This document shows, piece by piece, positions 19,744-28,599 of a DNA stretch of 58,726 nt. This stretch comes from Bacteroidales bacterium (GTDB taxonomy: Bacteria; Bacteroidota; Bacteroidia; Bacteroidales; UBA3824). The number at the start of each line of letters is the position of its first letter. The stretch's first letter is position 1. The DNA lies in assembly GCA_024401025.1 (NCBI GenBank), contig JAKSLV010000005.1, forward strand, positions 1-58,726, given 5' to 3'. The notes under the pieces are model-generated. The model did not search any database. It was not told where the DNA came from and was given only the letters and a program-made list of their open reading frames with translations. The translations under genes and the position numbers were made by a program.

Positions 19744-20674
19744 CATCATAAGCGAACAGCGTCTGAGCAACATTCAGGCGGCGGCATACGAGATAAAGAC
19801 CCGCTTGCGCGATTTTCTGCGCAGCGGGCTTTTCCGTATGGCCAGCAACATCGACGAATCCACCGGTCAGCTGAGGCGTCGCCTTATCGACAATCAGGCT
19901 CCGGGGCTTGCGTCGATGCTGGCCTCGCTGTCGCAGATTCCGATGGATTCGCCATTCTGGAAACAACAGTTTCTGGCCTCAGTATCAAGGATATACATGT
20001 TGGCAAGCGCAATATCCAACATCGAGAGCCTTGCTCCCGAATGGCAGGTGGAGGTGCTGATGCTTTCGGGTGTGTCGTACCCTCAGGCCGAAGTGCTTAA
20101 GACTCAGCCCGTTGCCGACAGCTGGATGTGTCTGGCCGCCACCAAATCGGCCTTCAATTCCATGACGATGATACGGACGTGGTTTGTGGGCAACCGATGC
20201 CGGAAGTTTGCCTGTAATGTGGAGTATGTGGCTGGCACTCACCATATTACAACCACACTCAGCAACGGTTCTTGCTATCAGTCGAGTTTCTATTACTATC
20301 CCGGCATACATTCCATGCGTGTGCTCTACAGCAAGATCGACCGCATGTATCAGCCCTTTGTTCCGCAGGCCTATTCTGGAATAGATGTGGCGATTTCCAT
20401 CTGTCGCCGTGCCTTTGCCGACAATCCGTTTATGCTGGATATTCCGCTGATAATAAGCGGATTGCGCATCTCGAAAACCGACGACGGGCGTCTGTTGCTC
20501 GCCGACAGGGGGCTTAATGTTTTTCCCCTGATGCTTGGGTATTCCAATTCGGCCATGCTGCTGGCCTGCACCGGCGGTCAGGAGTTTTCGGCCTTTGTAG
20601 TGTTCCACGAGTTCTACTGCGAGGTGGTTTCGTTCTGGGCCGATGGCAAATATTACGTATTAATCAATGAATGA
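19733..20674 (+). CDS. SWIM-family-like protein lacking the SWIM zinc finger
   Basis: The 313-residue protein resembles the C-terminal region of bacterial SWIM zinc-finger proteins that accompany DUF5691, MoxR ATPase and VWA genes: a helical start (LRDFLRSGLFRMAS), DNQAPGLASMLASL, a Leu-rich helical middle, then a beta-rich part with WFVGNR and SSFYYYPG. The N-terminal CxC...CxH zinc finger is absent, and the sequence upstream in this frame belongs to the previous gene. ATG 19733 overlaps the preceding stop by 11 bases and the end overlaps the DUF5691 start by 8, so the genes are coupled. Function unknown; assignment is from recalled family sequence. Confidence 0.5.
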   Translation: MLTSIISEQRLSNIQAAAYEIKTRLRDFLRSGLFRMASNIDESTGQLRRRLIDNQAPGLASMLASLSQIPMDSPFWKQQFLASVSRIYMLASAISNIESLAPEWQVEVLMLSGVSYPQAEVLKTQPVADSWMCLAATKSAFNSMTMIRTWFVGNRCRKFACNVEYVAGTHHITTTLSNGSCYQSSFYYYPGIHSMRVLYSKIDRMYQPFVPQAYSGIDVAISICRRAFADNPFMLDIPLIISGLRISKTDDGRLLLADRGLNVFPLMLGYSNSAMLLACTGGQEFSAFVVFHEFYCEVVSFWADGKYYVLINE

Positions 20675-22127
20675 GATAGATAGCATATTAGGCACCGCAA
20701 TGCTCGGCACCACAGGCAGGAGGGTTCAGTCGGAATCCTTCCCCGAGGCGCTGCGTGCCGATGTGTCGTCGTTGCTGGATTCTGGCCGCGACTACGAGGA
20801 CGGTTTCCTTAGGAGCGTGTCGCTGTTTTTCGCATATCACAATTCTGGAAAGCTGCCCGACAAGGCCCACCCCGAAAGCATTCTCAGTCAGTGCGCCGCC
20901 GAGGTGCGCCCCTATATGACCGATTCGGCGGTGAGTATTCTCAACTATCTGTACGACAATGTGTTGGTCTATATTTTCAGGTATGCTCTCTGGCATTATA
21001 ACAGTAGCGGGCTGATACTGCCCTGTCACTCGCTTCCCCGTTTTCTGGAGCTTGCCTACACATCGGGCAGCAAATACATGCATCAGTTCCGTCTGGCAGT
21101 CTGGCCGCTGCTTGGCAATCGCGGCAAGTGGCTGGTGGACACTCTCAATCTTGGTGGCGAGAAGTTTTCTGATGCCTCTCATCCTCTTAGGCTCAGGATG
21201 TTCGTGGCCATGAGGAAGGCCGGGCTTAAGGGTTCGGTTCAGCAGTTGCAGACTATTTGGGGCAGCATCAGCAACAAGCAGAAAAAGGATTTTCTATCGG
21301 TTTTCATGAAAGTCCACAGCTGGGATCTCGATTTTCTGTGGCAGGTTTTCGGCGAGGGCGGCCCTTGCGGCATGATGGCTCTCGACCTGATGCTGCGGCA
21401 TCCTGCAAGCAAGCCTGTGGAGTATTACATACAGGTTTTGGACCAGAGTCTCAGGATAGACGGACGCCGCCATTGCGATTTTTCCGATATCGCCGACCGC
21501 GAAAAGCTGGCCGAAATGGGCATAGACGGCAAGGTATCAGATGACGCCAATCTTCCCGAATTTTTGAAGAAACTTCCTGAAAACGAGGTTGTTGTGTTTA
21601 AGCTGATTCAGGCTGTTCCGCTGATTTTCTGGATGAGGAAGATGGATTGCGATGCGGCTGCGGCGGCGCGTTTTCTCGACGTGAACCCTGCCTTCAGGAT
21701 TGGTTTCGATTTCAAGAGCGTGATATCCAGATTCCGCGATGTGGAATGGGCTGTGGAATATTGCATTCTTCGAGGTGTGTTTTGCGCTGATTTTCTGCCG
21801 TTTATGGATGCGGAATCGTTGGAGCGTGTGGCGCAGCATTGCGATCTGGATGGCAGCTTCAGGATTAATGAGAAGATTTGCGGCCTTGCCGACAACTACG
21901 TGCCGTGGCTTCCCGAATTCTCGATGGCCGTGGTGAACCACATAATCCATACCCGGAATTTCGAGAACACCAGCGCCACGGCGCAGTTTCTGGCGGTGAA
22001 GCTTAGCCGACAGTGCGATATGGCCATTCAGTCGTATATTGCTGATAATTACGGCAATGACATGGTGGTTTCGTTTTTCCAGCTGCTTGGCAAATACCGC
22101 AAGCTGGTGGCTCAGATTACACGGTAA
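20667..22127 (+). CDS. DUF5691-like protein
   Basis: The 486-residue, probably cytosolic protein starts with a segment containing LGTAMLGTTGRR that matches the N-terminal signature of DUF5691, and continues as Leu/Phe-rich helices that may form a solenoid of helical repeats. In other bacteria DUF5691 genes neighbour SWIM, MoxR and VWA genes; here only the SWIM-like partner is present. No catalytic motif is visible. The gene overlaps its upstream partner by 8 bases and its 3' end overlaps the convergent radical SAM gene by 11 bases. Confidence 0.55.
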   Translation: MNEIDSILGTAMLGTTGRRVQSESFPEALRADVSSLLDSGRDYEDGFLRSVSLFFAYHNSGKLPDKAHPESILSQCAAEVRPYMTDSAVSILNYLYDNVLVYIFRYALWHYNSSGLILPCHSLPRFLELAYTSGSKYMHQFRLAVWPLLGNRGKWLVDTLNLGGEKFSDASHPLRLRMFVAMRKAGLKGSVQQLQTIWGSISNKQKKDFLSVFMKVHSWDLDFLWQVFGEGGPCGMMALDLMLRHPASKPVEYYIQVLDQSLRIDGRRHCDFSDIADREKLAEMGIDGKVSDDANLPEFLKKLPENEVVVFKLIQAVPLIFWMRKMDCDAAAAARFLDVNPAFRIGFDFKSVISRFRDVEWAVEYCILRGVFCADFLPFMDAESLERVAQHCDLDGSFRINEKICGLADNYVPWLPEFSMAVVNHIIHTRNFENTSATAQFLAVKLSRQCDMAIQSYIADNYGNDMVVSFFQLLGKYRKLVAQITR

Positions 22128-23088
22128 ATCCTTCTCTATCAAACATTTGCTTGTTGTATTCGATGTCGGATTCCTTGGTTTCGGAAAGCAGCTCGCCAAT
22201 GATTGCGGCGTTGATACCGGCGTGGAGCGCGTCCACCTCGATAATCTTTATCAGCGATCTTCCCCTCGACAGCACCAGCGTGGCCCGTGGCATTATGAAC
22301 CTGAAAATTGCGAACGTTGTCAGGATTTCCTGATTGCCTATCTTGGGCTGTTTTTCCAGCTCGGTGCCCTCAAAGGCGTACAGGATGTTTATGAACACGG
22401 TCTCGATGCCTAAGTCCCTCATTTTCAGGGCCTGGTCGATGCGGTCTTCCATGGTTTCGCCCATTCCTATTATGATGCCGGCGCTAAGCTTGTAGCCTAA
22501 TTCCTTGGCGTATGTAAGAGTCTGATACTTAGCTTCTATCTCGTTGGTGGAGCATACCTTGGAATAGAATTTCTCCGATGTGGCAATGTTGCAGTGGTAT
22601 CTGTCGATGCCGGTTTTCTCCCTGAGTTTCTCAAGCTGGTTTTTCGACAGAGGACCCAGCGAGGGCAGCAAGTCAACGTTGCATTGGCTTTTTATCACCC
22701 TGAGGCTTTCCATCAATTCGTCCAGCTTCCGGTCTTGAATCTTCTCGCCTATGTAGTTGATTTTCACGTAGCTGATGCCGCTTTTTTGGAATTGGGCTAT
22801 CTCGGAGGCAATGCTTTGGGCGTCTTTCTTGTTGCTGTCGCTGTATTCCACCTTGGATTTTGCGGATCTCGGACAGAATTTGCAGTCTTCCTTGCATTGC
22901 GAATCCATGATGGTGAAGCTGGTGAAAATCCTGGCTCGGTATCCGCAGAACTTGGCTCTCAGCTGGTTGGCGCTGTAGTATAGGTTGCTGATGTTGCTGG
23001 CCTTGGTGAGCGCCAAAGCCTCCTCGCGCGTGATGCAGCCGCCAGTCATCACCTTGTCCTTTATGTCCTTTATCTCCTTGAAATTCAT
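22117..23088 (-). CDS. Biotin-synthase-like radical SAM enzyme
   Basis: The 323-residue protein has the radical SAM cluster motif as Cys65, Cys69 and Cys72 (CKEDCKFC) and follows BioB along its length (GIIIGMGET, RFIMPRATLVLSRGR, GINAAIIGELL). The residues that hold the sulfur-donating [2Fe-2S] cluster in E. coli BioB (three Cys and one Arg) are all replaced in my alignment. Other cysteines (48, 136, 166, 179) are present. It may be an alternative biotin synthase, such as the 4Fe-5S type reported from anaerobes, or a related sulfur-inserting enzyme. No other biotin gene is nearby. It follows a repeat mini-ORF by 4 bases. Confidence 0.7.
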   Translation of the reverse strand: MNFKEIKDIKDKVMTGGCITREEALALTKASNISNLYYSANQLRAKFCGYRARIFTSFTIMDSQCKEDCKFCPRSAKSKVEYSDSNKKDAQSIASEIAQFQKSGISYVKINYIGEKIQDRKLDELMESLRVIKSQCNVDLLPSLGPLSKNQLEKLREKTGIDRYHCNIATSEKFYSKVCSTNEIEAKYQTLTYAKELGYKLSAGIIIGMGETMEDRIDQALKMRDLGIETVFINILYAFEGTELEKQPKIGNQEILTTFAIFRFIMPRATLVLSRGRSLIKIIEVDALHAGINAAIIGELLSETKESDIEYNKQMFDREGFTV

Positions 23089-23092
23089 TTGC

Positions 23093-23212
23093 TTATTTAT
23101 TAATTGCCATTTTCACATTTTCACCGATATTCTCACCGATATTTTCACCGACATTTTCACCGACATTTTCACCGATATTCTCACCGATATTCTCACCGAT
23201 AGCATGTGCCAT
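23093..23212 (-). CDS. Mini-ORF of (I/V)GEN tetrapeptide repeats
   Basis: A 39-codon ORF reads MAHA, then seven IGEN or VGEN units, then a 7-residue tail ending in Lys. An in-frame TGA lies 12 bases before the ATG. The stop is 4 bases from the ATG of the radical SAM gene, which suggests coupling if it is translated. The repeat unit is 12 bp, so unit gain or loss keeps the frame. Whether it is expressed is unknown; a noncoding minisatellite is the alternative. Confidence 0.35.
   Translation of the reverse strand: MAHAIGENIGENIGENVGENVGENIGENIGENVKMAINK
23117..23200. repeat. 12-bp minisatellite, seven copies
   Basis: Seven consecutive 12-base units on the + strand vary only as ATTTTCACCGAT, ATTCTCACCGAT and ATTTTCACCGAC. 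It is not a CRISPR array, since there are no spacers. Located in the gap between the Nudix gene and the radical SAM gene. Confidence 0.95.
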
Positions 23213-23253
23213 GCTGTCGGCTACTCAGGGTATTGCCCACAAGGGGCAATGAC

Positions 23254-23790
23254 TTAATTCTTAATTATAATCTTCTCTTTTATCATTTGGAATTCTTTTT
23301 CGAAATTCGGGGTTAGTATGCCTTTGCCGATGGCGGATTCTATCTCGCTGATTTTCCAGAATTTGCCTTCATCGATCTCGGCCACGGCTATTATCTTGGG
23401 ATTGTCGTAATGGCACTTGTAGACGTTGATGAACTCGGTCTCGCGCGGACATTCCCAAAGGTAAGTTGTTATCTTCTCGAAAGTTCCGTTCTCGACACCG
23501 GCTTCCTCCCAGGCTTCGCGTCTCAGGGCTTCCTCCAGCGGCTCGCCGTAGGTGATGTGTCCGCCCACTGAAGTGTCCCACTTGCCGGGCTGGATGAGTT
23601 TCTTCATGCTGCGTTTCTGAAGGAAAATCTCTCCCTTGCTGTTGATTACGTGCACGTGAACCACTGGATGGATCTTTGTGATGTCCTTGTGACACTCGCT
23701 GCGGAGTGCGTGGCCAATCTCGCGGCCTTCTCTATCCACGAGGGGGAGTTCCTCCTCGGCGTCGGCCTGTGATAAGTTGCTGTTGTTCAT
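23254..23790 (-). CDS. Nudix hydrolase
   Basis: The 178-residue protein has a complete Nudix box at residues 77-99 (Gly77, Glu83, REAWEEAGV at 91-99). The surroundings (LVDREGREIGHALRSECH, QKRSMKKLIQPGKWDTSVGGH) resemble the isopentenyl-diphosphate-isomerase-like and YfcD-like subgroup rather than MutT. It hydrolyses a nucleoside or isoprenoid diphosphate; the substrate is not determinable. It has a promoter box upstream and may be co-transcribed with the repeat mini-ORF (41 bases downstream) and the radical SAM gene. Confidence 0.9.
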   Translation of the reverse strand: MNNSNLSQADAEEELPLVDREGREIGHALRSECHKDITKIHPVVHVHVINSKGEIFLQKRSMKKLIQPGKWDTSVGGHITYGEPLEEALRREAWEEAGVENGTFEKITTYLWECPRETEFINVYKCHYDNPKIIAVAEIDEGKFWKISEIESAIGKGILTPNFEKEFQMIKEKIIIKN

Positions 23791-23814
23791 ATTCGTAGTT
23801 TTGTTTTTGAATTT

Positions 23815-23823
23815 CCAAAGGTA
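23815..23823 (-). promoter_or_regulatory. Nudix gene promoter -7 box
   Basis: On the minus strand TACCTTTGG, 25 bases before the ATG, matches TAnnTTTG. No clear -33 TTG is seen. Confidence 0.45.
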
Positions 23824-23981
23824 AATATTTATAGTTGAAACGAAAAATATTTGTAAGATTTATTTTTTTTATATGCTTTTTATTTCTAATTTTGTAATCG
23901 AAACGATTAGAAAGTTTGAGTTTCGAATGAACAAAAAGCGCTTGTTTTTATAAACAAGAAAAAGTGCTTGTTTTTGATTAT

Positions 23982-24217
23982 GAACAAGAAAACGCACTTT
24001 TTTAGGCTCTTGCTCGTTTTTGGAGCGCAGAAAACGGTTTATTGACATAACCAAGAAAACGCTTAACGCTAGAAAACAAAACGGTAAAAAACACCGCTAT
24101 AATGGTTTTCTATGTTTTGTTTTTTAGCGTTTGGCGTTTTTTAGTCAAAACATGTTTTGGCAGTTTTCTAAGCACTTCAAGTGATTTGAAGGAGATTAAG
24201 TGCTTGTTATCTTGTTG
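23982..24217 (+). repeat. Dispersed intergenic element, copy A
   Basis: About 235 noncoding bases that recur in inverted orientation at 45604-45838. Conserved blocks include GACATAACCAAGAAAACGC, TTAACGCTAGAAAACAAAAC, TTTTCTATGTTTTGTTTT and GCAGTTTTCTAAGCACT. Its ends are inverted relative to each other (ACAAGAAAACGC near the left, GTGCTTGTTATCTTGTT at the right), like a miniature transposable element. No coding frame is convincing. A further ACAAGAAAAAGTGCTTG block lies just outside at 23953-23970. Confidence 0.8.
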
Positions 24218-24334
24218 GAAATTATCAAAGTGCTTGGTTTTGTTCAACTTTCTGCATCGGTTTTATTTTGAAATTAATATTAAACTATTAACAAATTTTA
24301 TGAAAAATTATTTGGAAAATAGAAATATTTTCTT

Positions 24335-24384
<50 letters not shown>

Positions 24385-24413
24385 TAATAATGCCTGCTTA
24401 GACACCTTTTTTC

Positions 24414-24422
24414 TAAATTTGT
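24414..24422 (+). promoter_or_regulatory. Putative promoter -7 box of the polysaccharide operon
   Basis: TAAATTTGT matches TAnnTTTG. A clear -33 TTG is lacking; the region where it would lie is only about 9 bases beyond the microsatellite. Transcripts from here would begin just before the hairpin at 24437. Confidence 0.45.
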
Positions 24423-24436
24423 TGATGGTAGAAGGG

Positions 24437-24493
24437 CGCAAGGCTCAGTCTGTCAGATAATTAATCTGGCGGGCTGAACTTTGCGTTTTTTTT
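24437..24493 (+). terminator. Long hairpin terminator (attenuator candidate) before upxY
   Basis: Bases 24437-24458 pair with 24464-24485 over 22 positions (one C-A mismatch, four G-U wobbles) across the 5-base loop AATTA, followed by eight T. It lies 40 bases before the upxY ATG, inside the expected leader. UpxY proteins are known to antiterminate the leader of their own capsule operon, so this hairpin is a plausible target. Confidence 0.8.
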
Positions 24494-24533
24494 GTGTCCA
24501 CTGGTTCCGTGTTTATAGGTAAATAGGAATTGT

Positions 24534-25226
24534 ATGGCTGGCACTGATAACATACTGACTGATTGCGCTTTGTCAGCTGCAATAAACTCCGCCGAGGCAG
24601 ATGCAGGAAACGGAGAGTCGGTAGAGTACGTCCATACGTCAGATGTGCCATGCTGGTTTCCAATAAGGGCCACTTACAACAGGGCACTCAAGATTTACAA
24701 TCAGATTCGCAGTATAGATTTTGGCGACTGTGTCTATGAGCCTTACATTCCTTTCCGCAAGAAGGTGGAATATTCCAACGAGGATTTCAAGAAACCTACC
24801 GAGACCTTGCTGGAGGAACCTTTGGATCCAACTCTTTTCTTCGTAAGAACCACCCATGATGTTTTCCGCAAGTTGCTGGATATGAAGATAGAAGGCCTTA
24901 CGCCGTTCTACAATCATTTCAACGAGGACGAGTTTGGCCACGATATTTTCCTCACCGTTCCCAACAGGCAGATGGAGTCATTCAGGATAATTGTGGATTC
25001 GGGCAACGAGCATATAGTGATAGCCCATAATCTGGAGGAGCAGTTTGCTGAGGGAGAGGAAGTTATAGTGATAGGCGGACCTTTTGCCGGGGTGGAGGGC
25101 AAGGTACTAAAATACAAGCGGCAGCTGAGGGTTTTCGTGGAACTGCCGATGTTGGGCTATTTTGGAACCGCCTACGTATCAAGGCATTGGCTTAGAAAAA
25201 AGAACAATTCGCAATGTGTGGAATAG
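24534..25226 (+). CDS. NusG-like transcription antiterminator of the UpxY family
   Basis: The 230-residue protein has a divergent N-terminal NusG-like domain (WFPIRATYNRALKIYNQ, then a region with EPYIPF and TLFFVRTT) and a C-terminal KOW-type region (GEEVIVIGGPFAGVEGKVL). In Bacteroides, UpxY proteins are encoded first in capsule operons and prevent premature termination in the 5' leader. Position here fits: a hairpin terminator precedes it and polysaccharide genes follow. Its last 13 bases overlap glmS. An UpxZ-type inhibitor gene is not seen. Confidence 0.85.
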   Translation: MAGTDNILTDCALSAAINSAEADAGNGESVEYVHTSDVPCWFPIRATYNRALKIYNQIRSIDFGDCVYEPYIPFRKKVEYSNEDFKKPTETLLEEPLDPTLFFVRTTHDVFRKLLDMKIEGLTPFYNHFNEDEFGHDIFLTVPNRQMESFRIIVDSGNEHIVIAHNLEEQFAEGEEVIVIGGPFAGVEGKVLKYKRQLRVFVELPMLGYFGTAYVSRHWLRKKNNSQCVE

Positions 25227-27079
25227 TAGGATACATTGGATATAGGGAAGCGTTCCCGATTTTGATGGACGGTCTCCACAAGCTGGAATACCGCGGATAC
25301 GACAGCGCGGGGTGTGCCATTGTGGACGGAAGCATCAGCCCGAAAATAAATATATACAAGGCCAAGGGCAAGGTGGCCGACCTGGAAACGGCAGCATCAG
25401 GGCAAGACTGCTCCGGAACTATGGGCATAGCGCACACGAGATGGGCCACCCACGGAGTGCCGAGCAAGGAAAACGCGCATCCGCACATATCGCAGGTCGG
25501 CCGCGTGGTGTTGGTGCACAACGGCATTATAGAGAACTATGTAAACCTGAAGCATCAGCTGGAAAACAAGGGCTACAGTTTCTACAGCGATACTGATACT
25601 GAGGTACTTGCGCAGCTGATACAATATACTTTGGATAGCGTGGAGGGCTGCCCGATAGAGGTGGCCGTAAGGATTGCGCTCGGAAAATCGGTGGGCGCCT
25701 ACGCCATAGCCGTGATGGACCGCGAGTGCCCAAACCGCATAATATGCGCCCGCAAGAGCTCGCCGCTGGCTATTGGTATTGGCGAGGGCTTCAGGGAGTT
25801 TTTCGTGGCTTCTGATGCTTCGCCTATCGCACAGTATACCAAGCAGATGGTGTATCTGAACGATGGCGAGATTGCTATATGTGAGCGCGGAAAGGAGCTG
25901 AGTGTGGTAACTCTGGACAACGAGGCCGTGGATCCTGAGATTCGTGAGGTTGACATCGACCTTAAGATGCTGAGCAAGAGCGGTTTCCCACACTTTATGC
26001 TGAAAGAGATTTTTGACCAGCCCAATGTGCTGCGCGACTGCATGAGCGGCCGTGTGGTGGGTGATGGTGACGATATAGATGTGGCCCTGAGCGCAGTGGA
26101 GGCCCACAGAATTGAGCTTGCAAATTCAAGACGCATTATAATTGTGAGCTGCGGAACATCGTGGCATGCCGGCCTGATAGGCAAGCAGCTGATAGAGCAT
26201 TTCTGCCGTGTGCCGGTGGAGGTGGCATACGCGTCGGAGTTTAGATATTCCGACGCCGTGATAGAGAAGGGCGACGTGGTGATGGCCATATCGCAGAGCG
26301 GCGAGACTGCCGACACCATGGCCGCCATAGAGATGGCCAAGCAGAAGGGCGCAATGGTGTTCGGCATTGTGAACGCCGTGGGATCCAGCATTGCAAGGAT
26401 TTCTGATACAGGGGCTTACATTCACGTGGGGCCCGAGATTGGAGTGGCCAGCACCAAGGCTTTTACGGGTCAGGTGGTGGTATTGACGCTTTTTGCGCTA
26501 GCTCTCGGCAAGGTGCGCAACACTGTGGATATCAGCGAATTCCGAGAGGTGCTAAATGGCCTCAGGAATATTCCCGAGCTGATACAGCGTGTTCTGAAAC
26601 AGAACGACCGCATCCGTGACCTTGCCCAGAGATACACCTACGCGAGGAATTTCCTGTATCTGGGTCGTGGTGTCAATTATCCCGTGGCTCTGGAGGGCGC
26701 GCTAAAATTGAAGGAGATCTCGTACATACACGCCGAGGGATATCCCGCCGCCGAGATGAAACACGGTCCGATAGCCTTGATAGACAGCGAGATGCCTGTG
26801 GTTTTCGTGGCCACGCATCACCGGCTGTATCAGAAGATCATCAGCAATATGCAGGAGATAATATCGCGCCGCGGCCGCATTCTGGCCATAGTGAGCGAGG
26901 GCGACGAGCAGGTGAAGGCTATGGTTCAGGATGTTATAGAGATTCCGCATACCATAAACTGGCTGGTGCCTATTCTCTCGATTGTTCCTCTCCAGCTTCT
27001 CAGCTATCACGTGGCCGTGGCCAAGGGCCTGGACGTGGACCAGCCAAGGAATCTGGCCAAGAGCGTTACGGTAGAGTAG
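25214..27079 (+). CDS. glmS: Glutamine-fructose-6-phosphate aminotransferase (isomerising)
   Basis: The 621-residue enzyme makes glucosamine-6-phosphate from fructose-6-phosphate and glutamine, feeding UDP-GlcNAc for wall, LPS and surface glycans. The N-terminal nucleophile Cys2 (MCGIVGYIG), RGYDSAG and THGVPS of the glutaminase domain, and SIS-domain motifs (SCGTSWHAG, SQSGETADT, STKAFTGQV) are all present, and it ends in the conserved LAKSVTVE. Its ATG lies inside the end of upxY, so the operon is translationally linked. Confidence 0.97.
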   Translation: MCGIVGYIGYREAFPILMDGLHKLEYRGYDSAGCAIVDGSISPKINIYKAKGKVADLETAASGQDCSGTMGIAHTRWATHGVPSKENAHPHISQVGRVVLVHNGIIENYVNLKHQLENKGYSFYSDTDTEVLAQLIQYTLDSVEGCPIEVAVRIALGKSVGAYAIAVMDRECPNRIICARKSSPLAIGIGEGFREFFVASDASPIAQYTKQMVYLNDGEIAICERGKELSVVTLDNEAVDPEIREVDIDLKMLSKSGFPHFMLKEIFDQPNVLRDCMSGRVVGDGDDIDVALSAVEAHRIELANSRRIIIVSCGTSWHAGLIGKQLIEHFCRVPVEVAYASEFRYSDAVIEKGDVVMAISQSGETADTMAAIEMAKQKGAMVFGIVNAVGSSIARISDTGAYIHVGPEIGVASTKAFTGQVVVLTLFALALGKVRNTVDISEFREVLNGLRNIPELIQRVLKQNDRIRDLAQRYTYARNFLYLGRGVNYPVALEGALKLKEISYIHAEGYPAAEMKHGPIALIDSEMPVVFVATHHRLYQKIISNMQEIISRRGRILAIVSEGDEQVKAMVQDVIEIPHTINWLVPILSIVPLQLLSYHVAVAKGLDVDQPRNLAKSVTVE

Positions 27080-27102
27080 GAGATGGGCTCTTTGAATTGT
27101 AA

Positions 27103-28440
27103 ATGAATGCATTGAAAATGAGAGATTTTGATGATATAAAGATAGCTGTGGCTGGCACTGGATATGTGGGCCTCAGCATTGCCACGCTGTTGGCTCAGAA
27201 GCATCAGGTTACTGCTGTGGATGTGATTCCCGAGAAGGTTGAAAAGATTAACAACAGGATTTCGCCCATTCAGGACGAGTATATAGAGAAGTATCTGGCC
27301 GAGAAGCCCCTGAGGCTTACTGCTACCCTTGACGGAGCTTCAGCCTACAAAGATGCTGATTTTGTGGTGATTGCAGCGCCTACCAACTACGATCCCGTAA
27401 AGAATTATTTCGACACCACACACGTGGAGGAGGTTATCGACCTGGTTTTGGAGGTGAATCCTGATGCCGTGATGGTGATAAAATCCACTATTCCAGTTGG
27501 TTATACGAGAAATCTTTATGTGAGGTATGCCAATAAGGGTGTAAAGAGGCTGAATCTTCTGTTCTCGCCGGAGTTTCTGAGGGAGAGCAAGGCCCTGTAC
27601 GACAATCTCTATCCATCGCGTATTATTGTTGGATTCCCGAAACTGATCGACAATCCCGAGTTTGCCGATGAGAACGATGTTATTGGCAAAATTGCCGACA
27701 TTACATTTCTGGAATCTGCCGCCAAGACTTTTGCCGCGCTTCTTCAGGAGGGCGCCATTAAGGAGAATATAGACACTCTCTTCATGGGTATGAAGGAGGC
27801 TGAGGCTGTGAAACTTTTCGCAAATACTTATCTGGCCCTGCGTGTAAGCTTTTTCAATGAGCTGGATACTTACGCCGAGCTCAAGGGGCTTGATTCTAAG
27901 TCTATTATAAAGGGCGTGGGTCTGGATCCAAGGATAGGAACTCATTACAACAATCCATCATTCGGATACGGCGGCTACTGTCTGCCCAAGGATACCAAGC
28001 AGCTTCTGGCCAATTATGCCGATGTTCCCCAGAATATGATGACCGCCATTGTGGAGAGCAACCGCACACGCAAGGACTATATCGCAGACGCGGTTTTGCG
28101 CAAGGCCGGCTGGTACGATTATTTCTCGAATAATCAGTATACGGGCAGCAAGGCTCCTGTAACAATAGGTGTTTACCGCCTGACAATGAAATCGAATTCC
28201 GACAATTTCCGACAGTCTGCTATTCAGGGTATTATGAAGCGCATAAAGGCCAAGGGCGCCAATGTGATTATCTATGAGCCTACTCTGGAATATGGCAGCA
28301 CTTTCTTTGGCAGTACTGTTGTGAATGATTTGGAATATTTCAAGGGGCTTTCGCAGGCCATCATCGCCAACAGGTACGATTCCGCGCTGGATGATGTAAG
28401 GGAGAAGGTTTATACAAGGGATATTTTCGGAAGAGATTAG
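27103..28440 (+). CDS. ugd: UDP-glucose 6-dehydrogenase
   Basis: This 445-residue NAD-dependent enzyme oxidises UDP-glucose to UDP-glucuronate for surface polysaccharide. It is of the E. coli Ugd type: GTGYVGLS Rossmann motif, [38 protein letters not shown], and catalytic Cys293 in [12 protein letters not shown] second in-frame ATG at 27118 is equally plausible as start. The product can be used by the epimerase gene at 32881. A REP-like palindromic stretch follows the stop immediately. Confidence 0.95.
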   Translation: MNALKMRDFDDIKIAVAGTGYVGLSIATLLAQKHQVTAVDVIPEKVEKINNRISPIQDEYIEKYLAEKPLRLTATLDGASAYKDADFVVIAAPTNYDPVKNYFDTTHVEEVIDLVLEVNPDAVMVIKSTIPVGYTRNLYVRYANKGVKRLNLLFSPEFLRESKALYDNLYPSRIIVGFPKLIDNPEFADENDVIGKIADITFLESAAKTFAALLQEGAIKENIDTLFMGMKEAEAVKLFANTYLALRVSFFNELDTYAELKGLDSKSIIKGVGLDPRIGTHYNNPSFGYGGYCLPKDTKQLLANYADVPQNMMTAIVESNRTRKDYIADAVLRKAGWYDYFSNNQYTGSKAPVTIGVYRLTMKSNSDNFRQSAIQGIMKRIKAKGANVIIYEPTLEYGSTFFGSTVVNDLEYFKGLSQAIIANRYDSALDDVREKVYTRDIFGRD

Positions 28441-28572
28441 TCGTAGAGACGCGGCAAGGCCACGTCTCGGCTGGGTCAGATAGCCGGCAAATCCGCAGGC
28501 TCGCAAGCATCGCCAGCGGTTATGCACGGCGACGCCTCTTCGAGGCTGGGGGGATTTCGCTAATCCGCAGGC
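28441..28572. repeat. REP-like palindromic sequences after ugd
   Basis: Two palindromic pieces: GAGACG...CGTCTC with a GC-rich centre (28445-28470), and GCCTCTTCGAGGC followed by TGGG (28533-28549), preceded by ATCCGCAGGCTCGC. A third partial AATCCGCAGGCTCG lies at 28562-28575. Related copies lie at 55940, 56572 and 56657; the GAGACG piece resembles 47011-47036. Confidence 0.65.
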
Positions 28573-28599
28573 TCGATAACTAATTTTTTTCCGTATTTT

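Noticed and set aside
23117-23200. CRISPR array
   Set aside because: Units of 12 bp are directly adjacent with no spacers, and no cas genes are present.
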